Positions 21,930 through 31,966 of a DNA stretch of 64,000 bases are shown here, piece by piece. Below the pieces are notes generated by a model that was not told the DNA's origin, made no database searches, and was given only the letters and a program-made list of their open reading frames with translations. Made by a program: the position numbers and the translations under genes. Numbering within the stretch: the first letter of the stretch is position 1; every line of letters begins with the position of its first letter. The DNA is taken from contig OZ038384.1 in NCBI GenBank assembly GCA_964036045.1, forward strand, positions 24,729,000 through 24,792,999, read 5' to 3'. This DNA is from Eutreptiella sp. 'Long Island Sound 2002' (Eukaryota > Euglenozoa > Euglenophyceae > Eutreptiales > Eutreptiaceae).

Positions 21930-23224
21930 TGCCTCGTCTCCTCCGTGTGCCGTGTCGTTCGTCAGGTCGGCACTCCGCACTGATGTCTGGTCCGTTCCTC
22001 CGCCAGGTTCCCCCATTGGTGCCGGTGTTGGCGTTCGTTGCGGGGTCTCTGCAGTCCTTCCGCGCCCACCGCGGGCGCGTCGCGCTCTGGTTGGGTCGGC
22101 GGTGTAGGCGGTTCGGCGCCATCGTCCGCCGGCGGCGGTGCCCCCCGGGCGTGGCCTCCCGGCACGGGTGGCGGCTCGGGTAGGCCCCACGGGTCCGCGG
22201 GCTGCTGGGCGTCCGCCGGGGCGGCAGTGCGTGGTGGATCCGGGCCGGGGCCTGGGCCGGGGGCCGGGCGGCCGGGAGATGACGGTTCTGCCGGTCGTGC
22301 CGGTGGTCTGGTTGGTGGGGCGTGGTGCTGCTGGGGCACTGACCCGCCGTGCGTTGTGGCCGGTAGGTCCTCCGTGCCGGACATTGCCGAAGCCCGGGGG
22401 GTTAGACCCCCGGTGGGGCCGTGGGTGTGGGGATGCCCAGCGTCGGAGGGCCGCGCGATGGTGGCGTCGGTCGGGGTAGCGGTGCGTGTCTGTGTGGGGA
22501 GGTTGTCGGTCGGCGTGTACGTTGGGTCCGCTGCCGGCCGGTCAGGTGCGCCATGGTGCGGGCGGGGTTCCGGGTGGGCCTGTGTTGTTGCCGCTTGGCT
22601 GGCTACCGGCCGTGGGCCGTGCGTAGGCGCGACGGGTGGTGTTATAATATAATATATAGGCATTGCGGGCTCCCTGTGGGGCTTGGGGCCGGTACCCTGT
22701 GCGGGTATGCGGTGCCGGGGGGCTGCCCGGGCTGGGTACCCACCGCCCCCGTATTCGTTGGGCCGGGTGGGGCTCCGCTCCTGGCAGGTGATGCTAGGTG
22801 TCCCCGGCTCCCTGTGGTCGCGTGGTGTTGTGTTGGTTGTCGTTGCGCCGCCCGTTTGGACGCACGCTCTTGTCGGGGGCTCTGTGGTGTGCCGGCCCTA
22901 GATGGTGCCGGACCGCCTGTAGTCCGCGTGGCGTCGGCGGCGTGTTGTTGGTGTGGTTCGGCGGCGGGCGTGGGGGGGGCGGAGGTGGATGGGTCGGGGG
23001 ATGTGGAGGACATCGCGGCCGACGTTCGGGCCCGTACGTTCGTGGCCCTACCCACTGTTGTGGCGTGGGATTGGGGCGGGGGGGTAGGATGGTTGCGGTG
23101 GTTCTCCGGGGGGAGTAGGATGAGCCGTCCAACCGGGTACCTCTGGCCATCATCCTCGCCACCGCTGCATTGCCGTATGTGCCCGGTTGTGGTGGCGGGA
23201 CGTGCAGCTGCAGGGTGCGCTGTA
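21930..23224 (-). other. Pro/Thr-rich low-complexity part of the LINE block
   Basis: All three minus-strand frames are long and Pro/Thr/Arg-rich, so no single coding frame can be chosen. It probably encodes the disordered linker between the RING ORF and the gag-like ORF, with frameshifts. One AT-rich island (22639-22658, TTATAATATAATATATA) stands out in very GC-rich DNA and could act as a TATA-type element for either strand. Confidence 0.35.
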
Positions 23225-23980
23225 TCAGCAATTGGAGGCTGCGGGGAGGGGGTATGCCCCTCCACGTGAGGTAGGCCCCATCAGTCTCTCGGTCGCCCCC
23301 GGGGTCATGGCCCCGCCGCGGTGGAAGAAGTCCCCCCACTTGGCGCCATGGGCACCGCGGGCGATACCCATCGCCCATTCCGCGTCCCCCACCAGCCAGC
23401 CGAAGGCGATCGGGAGGCGGGTGGTGAGGGTGACGACGATGTTGCGGTAGTTGTTTTGGTTCGTGGGGCTGACGTAGCCCCAACTGCCGGGCAGGTTGCC
23501 AATGGGGGGCAGGCTGCCCCGTGGTGCGTCGTTGTAGTCCTCGTGGTCAGGGACGTAAACCGTCGGGTCCGCGTCCGGGTCTGGCAGCGCCGAGGTTGGT
23601 GCGCGCCAGGGGGGGCGGGGGGGGGGGGGTGTCGCTGGGTCCTCGTCGGTGAGGACGTCCAACCACTCGACGTTGGGGCTGTCCTTCCCCGCGCCGTCGT
23701 TCCAGACGTTTTGCCGGATCAGAGTCCGCAGCGTCTGGAGTGTGAGGTCTTCGTCTTGCGTTTTGCACAGCGGCGAAGCCCTGCAGAGTCGGTGCGGTCG
23801 CCGGCAGAGTGAGCACGACCACAAGTTCGCGATGCACGGGCGGCAGAACCAGTGCAGCTGCTCCGTGCCGCCGCAGCCGAGGTCATGCCCGTGAAGGGGG
23901 TTGCCGTCGTGGTCGTTCACCTCCATGCAGACCCCGCATGGGTTCCCTGGCCGTGGCTGCGGTGCTTCACCTTCGGGCAT
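23225..23980 (-). CDS. RING-type zinc-finger protein, LINE-associated
   Basis: ATG 23980 gives 251 codons. Near the N-terminus is CGVC, then HDLGCGG, then HWFCRPC, then WSCSLC. This gives C-x2-C...C-x6-H-x2-C-x2-C-x6-C-x2-C, a RING-HC-like zinc ligand order, followed by RRPHRLC. RING domains commonly recruit E2 ubiquitin-conjugating enzymes. The rest contains DEDLTLQTLRTLIRQNVWND and a C-terminal globular-looking segment (NIVVTLTTRLPIAFGWLVGDAEWAMG). It starts about 110 bases downstream of the stop of the LINE C-terminal domain on the same strand. A plant-homeodomain-like or other treble-clef finger is an alternative. Confidence 0.5.
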   Translation of the reverse strand: MPEGEAPQPRPGNPCGVCMEVNDHDGNPLHGHDLGCGGTEQLHWFCRPCIANLWSCSLCRRPHRLCRASPLCKTQDEDLTLQTLRTLIRQNVWNDGAGKDSPNVEWLDVLTDEDPATPPPPRPPWRAPTSALPDPDADPTVYVPDHEDYNDAPRGSLPPIGNLPGSWGYVSPTNQNNYRNIVVTLTTRLPIAFGWLVGDAEWAMGIARGAHGAKWGDFFHRGGAMTPGATERLMGPTSRGGAYPLPAASNC

Positions 23981-24093
23981 CCTGAGGAGAGGTGTCGTTC
24001 GCAGGACAATCGGGCCACTACAGGGGAGGGGGCGCACGCTCCGGGCGGTGCTACGGTAGGTGCCTGGCTGTTGCCGCGGGCCCGTGCGTGTGG

Positions 24094-24672
24094 CTAGTCG
24101 CTAGGTTGCGCATGTTGGTAGTGGATGAGGAGATTATAGTACGTGCAGCGGTCGTGGGATGTTTGTTGTGCTTCCTGTGTGTATACTTGGACGCGGAGCT
24201 GCAGCTGTGCGTCCGCCCTTTTGACGGCGGTGAGCTGCATGTGACGTATTGTGGCCCTTGGTTCTGGGGCGTGGTCGGCGACGACCCTGTACAGCTGGAG
24301 TGGCACCGCTCCTCTGAGCACTGCCTCCTTGTTTTCAGGCTGTCGCATCAGGCGTCGAACCTCATTTGCCGGTGGCGTGGCCGGGCCCCATCCGGCGTGT
24401 TGTGTGATGGTCTTCTCCGGTGCCCACGTGGCCAGGTGGTTGTCCCCTTGGGCTAATGGGCAGCGTTTGAAGTGTTCCCATGTTTCTGGCTGTTGGAGAT
24501 GGCAGGGGCATATGGTGTATTCCGGGGGTATGTCTATACCTCGCCGGGCATACCAGCGTGCCACCCTGTCTAGAAGGGGTAGCTGCTCGAGCAAGAGCTG
24601 GGCACGTCGTGTTTGCAGGTGCACCGGCATTAGGGATGGGTCCAGAGCCGAGAAGTACAATGTGGTGCGCAT
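24094..24672 (-). CDS. LINE reverse-transcriptase ORF, C-terminal domain (interrupted 5' by LTR element)
   Basis: The segment enters from the junction with the outer LTR at 24672, reading MRTTLYFSALDPSLMPVHLQTRRAQLL, and ends at TAG 24096-24094. It carries ICPCHLQQPETWEHFKRCPL, the C-x-C...ET--H---CP finger found at the C-terminus of many LINE polyproteins. Its upstream continuation lies on the far side of the inserted LTR element at 48830-49620. The two halves join naturally in protein sense, although the exact junction is uncertain by a few bases. Confidence 0.7.
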   Translation of the reverse strand: MRTTLYFSALDPSLMPVHLQTRRAQLLLEQLPLLDRVARWYARRGIDIPPEYTICPCHLQQPETWEHFKRCPLAQGDNHLATWAPEKTITQHAGWGPATPPANEVRRLMRQPENKEAVLRGAVPLQLYRVVADHAPEPRATIRHMQLTAVKRADAQLQLRVQVYTQEAQQTSHDRCTYYNLLIHYQHAQPSD

Positions 24673-27028
24673 TGAAGCCGGTTCGGACCCCCGTGGCCAT
24701 CTTGGGGTCACTTGGGATGTGTATCTATGTGCCGGCAAGCCGCCATTGGCTGATATCATACTCTCCCATCCACCTGACCTAACCCGATGTGATAGTGTGA
24801 TAGGTTTGGCCATTCCGGCTATGAGCGGCCATATTCAGTACCGAGGCGCCGCCAGCTGAGATTTATATATCAGAATATCAGGAATCAACAGGGTTTTTTT
24901 ATCATAATGTTTCCGTAATTTTTCCGCTTTTCGTTCTGATTGTCAATGTATCGGCGACTGTCAGTTGGCTGGCGATTTTGCGGTAACCGAATGGTTAACT
25001 TTTTTTTACAGATATTTTGGCAGAAAACCCCGATGAAGGGTCAGATTTCATCTGTAAAGGGTTCGTTGCTTCCGCTATTTTCATATTATACACTCGCAAA
25101 ATTCATCCGATTTTTTCAGACCTTCAGAATCGGATTTTCGACTTCGACATCGCCGCACTTGATATGACGAATCTCGAGTGGTCCGACATTTTTCCCCGAT
25201 CACGAATCAACCTTCCTTTTGTTATGCCCTTCGTTTTGCTTGGAGATATACGCGAAACAAAGTTGATTCGTGAGGCCACTTTGAAAGGTCATATCTCCGA
25301 CTTACCGCGAGTAGTCTCAATTTTGAGACGTGGGTTATAACTGCCTTGGTCTCAACTTAATTCAGGAAGCATCAAACGCCTTTGGTGTCCACACATGCCT
25401 GGTGTAGCAAGGGACATGGGTCAAGAGGGTAGAAAGTGATATATAACTCTTGGACCGTGCAACCGAATATTTTATTGCGAATTTCGAGTGTACTGCATGA
25501 GTGTTGGGGTTGCATAGCAAATTTTCTTGGGTTCCTACGTATTTTTAACGTGAAGTTATGTCCATGGAGGGGCATGGCATATCATGGTGGGAGCCACTTT
25601 TGGAGGGTATGTGTTATATGCATGGTATGTGCTTCGATATGCTCACGCCCATGTTATATATCTTCGTGTGGCCGAAGAGATGGGGAGCCACACGTGACAA
25701 GGGCTTTGCCCATGTCCCAATTGTGGAATTCAAAGCGCTAGACTAAGTCTACCGCATATGTATTGCTCATGGTATGTTTGGCAAAGAGATCCATGAGTGC
25801 ACTCCCATTTTCATGGGGCATGTAGATATGAGTGGCGAAAGTATCTCCATGCGCCCGATTGAGGATCCAAGTGGGGGAATTGTTCGCAAATGGTTCCAAT
25901 CATTTGTGTATTGAACCATGAGCGGATATCATGGGTGGGCATAGAGATATACTATCATGACAACTTTGTATTTGGACATATTTGCATGTTTTTGACCTCA
26001 TTTTATGCTCATTTTTGTATTTTATGTGCTCAACTGGTCGGCTAACAGTAAAGTGCCTAGAGATCCGTGAACTATGGTATGTTGCTTATATGTTGGCACA
26101 TGCTTTGGTGTTGTACCTCACCATATGCCGGATCACATGGTCACTTTGGCGTGGCACACGAGGCCTCACAAAATTAGGTCTCAAATTCATGAGTTGACTT
26201 GTGAAGCATGTCATGTACATAACCGGAGGGGTTTCGGAGCCAATGATGGAATATTCTTGGGCATGGACTTTTGGTGTATATCACCCTTGTATTTTACTTT
26301 CCGGTTTGACACATGCATGGAGCATTTGGGTATTTACCGTATGCATTTTTGAGTATATAATTGAATATTGGGCACTATGGTGTGTTTTGCCTGATTTTGT
26401 TAGGTTGTGAGGTCATCTTCATGGGCAAGTTCTCCAAGCCCATTCGACTCCAAGTCCAACCAAGGTTATGTCAGCGTAGGACATGGTCCTGAGTGCCACT
26501 TTAGGCCATGACACGCCACCTCCCCTATTGGGCTAGGATTTAGAGGCTTGGGTGTGAACACATCTTTGGGGTTTATGTAGTGACTTTTGACACGTGGCAT
26601 TTAGCCATCCTATTTGACTGGGTTCAGGGCATCATGTTGGCGAGTCAAGGGAAGGTCTTGAGTCCAGGGAATGAGGGGTCCATGGCTGTGATTGTGTACA
26701 TTTTCATCTCTCCCCAACTTTGCTTTATTTGTGTTCATATGCCAATTTCAGGGCTTTCCTCTTTGGTGCAATTCTTGTACATGCCCGCCACCGTGGGACG
26801 ACCGGTGTGCTGGACGGAAGCCCGCAGTGTGGATTGGATTGTGGATTGGGTTATTGCTGTATTTGTGGGATCTGGTTGCTGTTCAGGGTTGAAGGAGGAT
26901 TACATTTTCTATATTTTTGGATTTTGGACCCTCGAATTTGAAGAATGCAATCGCTGATCCGGGGTAAATCAGCAGGGGTAACAGGCGGAAGAAGCACAGC
27001 GGGGGCCCGTCCTGGTAGGGACCTTCTT
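24673..27028 (+). repeat. 5' LTR of the outer Ty3 element (2.36 kb)
   Basis: It is near-identical over its whole length to 46427-48827. It starts TGAAGCCGGTTCGG, matching the start of the 3' LTR just after its polypurine tract. It ends ...GGTAGGGACCTTCTT, after which the two copies diverge. The right end could be two bases longer. A TTTATATAT box lies at about 24860. The sequence is AT-richer than the LINE it sits in. Several short ORFs inside have no similarity I recognise. Confidence 0.93.
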
Positions 27029-27030
27029 TA

Positions 27031-27042
27031 TGGTAGCAGAGG
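27031..27042 (+). other. Primer binding site of the outer element (initiator tRNA-Met type)
   Basis: TGGTAGCAGAGG lies two bases after the LTR. It is complementary to a 3' end CCUCUGCUACCA, as in initiator tRNA-Met of many eukaryotes. The inner element uses the same 12 bases. Confidence 0.85.
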
Positions 27043-27199
27043 CTTACCTGCTGCCCCTACCTACCGCCGACCCGGGGACTTGGGCCCCTTTGGATCCTGC
27101 CCAAGTACGCCCCGGGTGCGTATTGTGGACTCGGTGGAGACCACGCCCGAAGTTGAAGCCCGAAGAGAAGTACGACGTTCGGGAAGAGGAGGACTTGAC

Positions 27200-29731
27200 A
27201 TGGAGGACCTGGTCTCCATGTGTGAGCGTCGCTGCCGAAAGGCATGCAACCTCAGCTCTGCCGCGGAGGACTCTGAGGAGGCCTGCCATTCAGGCAGCAG
27301 TGGAGGACGGGCCCGGCGCTACCGGAAGCGCGGGTCACCCAAGCCCGCGGCAGGGGACGCCGGGGCTATGGATACGGACCCCAGCCCGGTCAGGCTGTGG
27401 GACTCCGAGGGGCACTCCGAGGGCTATCGGACAGCCTATGAGCAACCTTTGGAGTCGGAGGAGACGGTCAGACCGCCCACAAGGGAGAACACGGCCCCAG
27501 AACCCAGCCTGGAGCATGACGCCGAGGCGTTGGAGAGGCCCGCCAGAGCCAGAACGGCGCCGGTGGCCCGGCACACGGAGCCAACGCGGGATATCACGGG
27601 CGACACACCCATGGCGGAGGACTCCGAGGCGCCGGGAACCGCGGGATGCGCCGGAGCAGGTGGAAGGCACGCTGAGTGCCACTGCGAGCACGTGTCCTTC
27701 CTAATGGGCAAGTATCCAAAGATGGGGATGGACGCCATCGTGCATCGTCTCGACAGCCTGGACAACGCGAAGGACGGCCTAGACGAGGACGTGGCCGGGA
27801 TCCTGGATGACCAGTCGGCGGCGGAGAGAGACATGGCGGAGCTGCGAGCGGAACGGGACCGGTACCGGGAGAATCTGGAGCTGGCACTGGAGAGGCAGCA
27901 GCGAGTGGTGGACAGCCTCCTCCACCTAGTGGAGGACATGTCGGGACGCCTGAAAAGGCTAGAGGAGCTACAGCGCCTAACCTCAGGTCCGGAGCTCCCA
28001 GCAAAGCCGGCAGCGGCAGAGCTGGTGGAGCGGGTTAAGACCCTCCGGAGCGCCATGGATAAACCCATGGGCGGCCCGGCAGAGGCACCATACGCGCCTC
28101 CGCGTGTTGCCCCGGGTGCGCTGCCGTTTGTTCCCATGTTCCGCGAATCCACAATGCTCGGGGAACACACGGCACCGGCTGGGTCCATGCGGGAAGGGCA
28201 CGTAACCACGGACCCGAGGGGCCTGACGGTACAGATGTCCCATGCCGCCCAGGATCTACCGATCACTACGACTGCCCATGCAGTTTATGCGGAAGAGGAG
28301 ATCCAGAGCCAGACCATGCAGGGGCGAACCATGGGAAGCGCCGACGGACATGGTCGAGGTCATCCAGGCGGAAACCTGTGGGCGAAGGACCCCAATACGG
28401 GGATATGGACGGCCAGTGGAGCAAGTCCTTCCCGCATTCCAAACCCCATGGGTTCAGGCCCAACTGGACCGCACTCCATGGAGGAGAGGGATGTACGGGG
28501 AGTGTACTCACACCCCCCGGCCACAGGTGGTATCCGTCTCGGTGGAGTGGTGGCTGGTGATGTTGGAGACGCCATCAGGATTGACGACCTCAGGGGAATC
28601 AAAATCCCCTATTATGATGGCAACCCCTCCAACCTGGACGACTTCATCCTGGATTGGGAGGACTTCGCGGAGGAGGTCGTCGGCGAGATGCGGGGAGCGC
28701 CGCGGGACAAGTGGGTATGTCGGACATTCCCACACCGGCTGGTGCAGGACCTGAAGGAGGAGCTGCGGGATCAGATCAGGGAAGGATTGATCCATACTGA
28801 GCAGGCCTGCCTCCAGTGGTTGGAGGATGAGGAGCGGGTGGACGCTCCGAACCAGAAGCTGGAGGACTTGTGGTCCATCCCGCTGCAGCTGGACCGCGGT
28901 GAGTTGCGGGTCCGGCAGTGGAACCGGTACCTGCGGAAGTACCGACGCAGGCTCAAGCTGGTGGAGGACTGGAACCAGTCCAGCGAGATCCACCACTTGC
29001 TGAAATACGTCCTCCCCGGCCACTGGAAGAGGAGAGTGGAGGACGAGGAAAAGAAGAGAGCGAAGAAGCGCGTTGCGGTGAGGATCATGGCGGCGGAGGA
29101 TATCCATGCGGGTATCATGGAGTTCTTCAGGAGGAACTTGGGCGAGCCCAACCGGATGTTGGGACTGAAGAACGCCGTGTACATGGAGGTATTTGAAGAC
29201 ACCATGCAGAAAAGGTTGCTGCGCCTCAACAACGTGGAGTGGAGGCGCGGGGAGCCGCTGAGGATGCAGGTCATCTTCGCCCGCATGAGCCTGGACGAGA
29301 TCCCGAAGTACATCACGGTGGAGTTGAAGCTCAATGCGAAGAACGAGGCCCAGGTGCAGGATCGACATGGTCATGGACAACGAGGCCAACGAGAAGACCG
29401 CCATCATCGAGAGATCCAGGATGACACGGCCAACTCCGCGGAGAATGGTAGTGGAAGTGGCCAAGACCACTGGACCTGGTCCCGGGAGGATCACGAGGAG
29501 GCCCATTTCTTCGCGTTTGTGGCGCACAACGTGAGGGACCATGGGCAGGATCGGTCCAGATGGAGCCGGGTGGGAGCCAAGAAGGGCAATGAGCCAAGGA
29601 GGATCGGGAACCCACCGCTCTCGTTCCGGGAGTACAGGTCTCAGCACGACGGGTGCTGGGTCTGTTATGGCAAGGGAAACAACCATGCACACGACCACCG
29701 TCAGTTCAAGGTGTATGAGGCGGACAAGTAG
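27200..29731 (+). CDS. gag: Gag of the outer Ty3 element
   Basis: The open frame extends upstream through the primer site into the LTR, so the first ATG after the primer site (27200, MEDLVSMCERRC) is taken as start. It gives about 843 codons to TAG 29729-29731. A disordered Glu/Pro-rich N-terminus is followed by a coiled coil (about 27.80-28.00 kb: AAERDMAELRAERDRYRENL). The capsid-like gag core begins at about 28.58 kb with KIPYYDGNPSNLDDFILDWEDF. Near the end a Cys/His cluster CWVCYGKGNNHAHDH resembles a modified zinc knuckle. After TAG the same frame stays open for another 47 codons of Lys/Ala/Glu-rich sequence to a TGA at about 29872. The TAG may therefore be a nonsense mutation or a suppressible stop. 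Confidence 0.85.
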   Translation: MEDLVSMCERRCRKACNLSSAAEDSEEACHSGSSGGRARRYRKRGSPKPAAGDAGAMDTDPSPVRLWDSEGHSEGYRTAYEQPLESEETVRPPTRENTAPEPSLEHDAEALERPARARTAPVARHTEPTRDITGDTPMAEDSEAPGTAGCAGAGGRHAECHCEHVSFLMGKYPKMGMDAIVHRLDSLDNAKDGLDEDVAGILDDQSAAERDMAELRAERDRYRENLELALERQQRVVDSLLHLVEDMSGRLKRLEELQRLTSGPELPAKPAAAELVERVKTLRSAMDKPMGGPAEAPYAPPRVAPGALPFVPMFRESTMLGEHTAPAGSMREGHVTTDPRGLTVQMSHAAQDLPITTTAHAVYAEEEIQSQTMQGRTMGSADGHGRGHPGGNLWAKDPNTGIWTASGASPSRIPNPMGSGPTGPHSMEERDVRGVYSHPPATGGIRLGGVVAGDVGDAIRIDDLRGIKIPYYDGNPSNLDDFILDWEDFAEEVVGEMRGAPRDKWVCRTFPHRLVQDLKEELRDQIREGLIHTEQACLQWLEDEERVDAPNQKLEDLWSIPLQLDRGELRVRQWNRYLRKYRRRLKLVEDWNQSSEIHHLLKYVLPGHWKRRVEDEEKKRAKKRVAVRIMAAEDIHAGIMEFFRRNLGEPNRMLGLKNAVYMEVFEDTMQKRLLRLNNVEWRRGEPLRMQVIFARMSLDEIPKYITVELKLNAKNEAQVQDRHGHGQRGQREDRHHREIQDDTANSAENGSGSGQDHWTWSREDHEEAHFFAFVAHNVRDHGQDRSRWSRVGAKKGNEPRRIGNPPLSFREYRSQHDGCWVCYGKGNNHAHDHRQFKVYEADK

Positions 29732-29784
29732 GCCTACTTCGCCGCCCACCCCGAGAAGAAGCCCAAGGAGCAGCGGATTGCCGA

Positions 29785-31418
29785 TTGGAAGACGGGGGAA
29801 AAGGCCAAGGCAAAGGCCAAGGGAAAGGCGGAGGAAGAGGCTATCGTGGTGGACCTGGCCAAGACCGACGAGTGAGGTCGATCGAGGAGGTTGCTGAGGA
29901 CATGTTGAGGACGTTGGAGGAACTCAAAGCCCAGCAACGTGGTGGACAAAGTCCTGGCGGATCGGAGCCGGAAGGGGCTGCGGGAAGTCAAGTCTAGAGG
30001 AGCCCCCACGGGAGTGGGACCTCGGAGGTCTCTCCTCTGAAAATCAGTGGAACCCCAGAGAAAGGGAAGGCACATCGGGTGCCGAAGAAGGCTCCAGAAG
30101 AGCCAAAACCACTGAGTTTTGCCACTCCCAACCCCTGGAGCGCCCTGCCAAGGGAAGTACATGTGGGTACGGGACATGGCAAGAAGGAAGGAGCGACCGC
30201 GGAGAGCCCCGTGGACGGGCAGGACCAACCCAAGATCTACATCATCTGTGACCATACCCTTGAAGTCCTGATGCACCCGGATGTGCTAGAGTTGCATGCC
30301 GTGAGAGTCGTCCATACACCTCATGGCGACGAGCGGCAGTTGCACTTGAAAGTGCGAGTACGGTGCGGACGAGAGGAGAAGGTGGTGGATGTGTTGGTGG
30401 ATACGGGTGCCCAGGTGAGCCTGGTCCGGAGAGGGTTGTTCAGGGACGAACTCCTGCAGCCCAGCTGGAGACCGTTCCGCCTGAAGGTCGCCAACGGAGA
30501 GATTATGGGTGGTGGCACCCATGAGGCCACTATCAGTATGGAATTCTGGGAGCATGAGCGCTTGAACTGCCCTGATTTGGCGAAGAGAAGCACTCTATCC
30601 TGGAACTTCTATGTGGCCCACATTACAGATTGGGATATGATCATGGGGTATGACTTCATGGTGGCAAATGCCATTGGAGCCCTTCCCAATCGTGCAACGC
30701 TGGTCCGGGAGGATGATGAATGCCTCACATGGCTGTCCACGGACTATGCATGCGGATCATCCCAATGGAGTGCTGAGGAAGAGGATGGGATCGTCCAAGC
30801 GGTGCAAGCTGTGGGTGCCAAGTCCAGAGAAGACCGCGGAGTTCAGCTCACGGAGTATGGAATGGTGCCGCAGGTGTATGCCAGGATGATCCAGACGCTG
30901 GGAGCCGAAGCCCCCGAGACGGACGTCTTTGCTTCCCGGGATGCCCCACTTCTGAGGAAGTGTATGCGGCACTGGCATCGAGGAGACTCAGCCTGGCACC
31001 GGCATTGGGGTTTGAAGGATTGGGGACCCATGTATTGGCATGGCTCCCTGGACAATACCAGACGTACGGTGGAGAAGAGCATCGCGGATAGGGCGGAGGG
31101 GATCCTGGTCATAACCGGCATAGGATCCACCCCATGTCCGCTGGAGGGTCTCGAGTCCACGCTGGACTCCATCACCCTGAACGAGATGTCATTCGGGCGA
31201 GAGGAGGAGTTGTTCATCGACGCCAAAGGTGTATCAATGCCCTCCCCGGGTCAAGCGTGGGGTACCAAGGCTTTCCTGGTGGATGGGGCGCAAGCCCAGC
31301 CCACAGGTGATGAAGCATTCATCCATAGGTTGGAGGCGGTGCCCATGAAGGTCATGTTTGAGCCCAAGGAAGGGACGGATCAGCCTATTGATGGTACTGA
31401 CGTCCTGTCCCACGCCGA
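29785..31418 (+). CDS. pol: Protease plus degenerate methyltransferase-like region of the outer Ty3 element
   Basis: The frame is one base out from gag. It is open at 29785, interrupted by TAG 29995-29997, then open to the inner insertion at 31418. The retropepsin motif VDVLVDTGAQVSLV has its Asp-Thr-Gly at 30400-30408. Further on, PETDVFASRDAPLLRKC...ILVITGIG...KAFLVDGAQ aligns in order with a DIRS-type Dam-like methyltransferase segment. Its catalytic NPPF-type motif is replaced by a WHGSL stretch, so it is probably inactive. The codon series ending at 31423 joins exactly in frame with 42401 once the inner element is ignored. Confidence 0.8.
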
Positions 31419-31423
31419 GATCG
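31419..31423. repeat. Target-site duplication GATCG, left copy
   Basis: GATCG directly precedes the inner LTR (TGAAAGTG). The same five bases follow the other LTR at 42396-42400. Confidence 0.93.
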
Positions 31424-31955
31424 TGAAAGTGCTGCCCTGGGTCGTGGAAGGTGCCGGAGGGCTCGGGGCCGGCAAGACCAGTGGGGCAGGCACGCGAGGA
31501 GTCGACCTGAACGCTGCTGTTGGGGGTAGAACCAGATACACGGACACCAACGGAGGCGAGAGCAGCAACAACAGAAGCAAGATCCATGCTGATTGTTATC
31601 CGGCAGAAAATCCCAGTCTATGAAGAAAATTGATGCGGATTATCCTAAGTACATCTGAGTGTCCAAAACTATCTGAAAAGATTTATATAAATCCGATTGT
31701 GAAAAATTATTTGGCTGATTTGGCTTCGGGCGCGCATCAGCGGCAATTGGCGATTCCAGGTAAATGATCGGAACGCGACGGATTTACGATGTATGGACCG
31801 CGGAATCAGATCCGGCATATCAGAAATATATAGGTCTGATCCTGAGACTGAGCTGCGAGGCGGTGATTCCGCCGAGCAGAGAAAATGACCAAAATGTAGT
31901 CAATCTGGGGCAGATCTGTGAAAATCTGAGCAGATGGGGGTTAGCCGCACTTACA
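31424..31955 (-). repeat. 3' LTR of the inner Ty3 element (532 bp)
   Basis: It is bounded by TG...CA on both strands and near-identical to 41858-42395. The other copy has a six-base insertion (AGCGAA) at about 42317. On the plus strand its left edge lies in the outer protease frame, which extends that ORF to 31623. That extension is an artefact of the insertion. A TATATAAA-type box lies at about 31683-31692. Confidence 0.95.
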
Positions 31956-31966
31956 CTCCCCCTCCA
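31956..31966 (-). other. Polypurine tract of the inner element
   Basis: On the minus strand GGAGGGGGAG lies directly against the 3' LTR, the expected place of the plus-strand primer. Confidence 0.85.

Noticed and set aside
26945-27199. ATG 26945 as the start of outer gag
   Set aside because: It lies inside the LTR, upstream of the primer binding site, so it would not be the Gag start on the genomic transcript.
28508-29749. 413-codon minus-strand frame opposite gag
   Set aside because: It is a shadow of the gag frame caused by GC-rich codon bias, with no motifs.
31424-31623. C-terminal extension of the outer protease ORF
   Set aside because: These codons are the inner element's LTR. The true continuation is at 42401 after the GATCG duplication.
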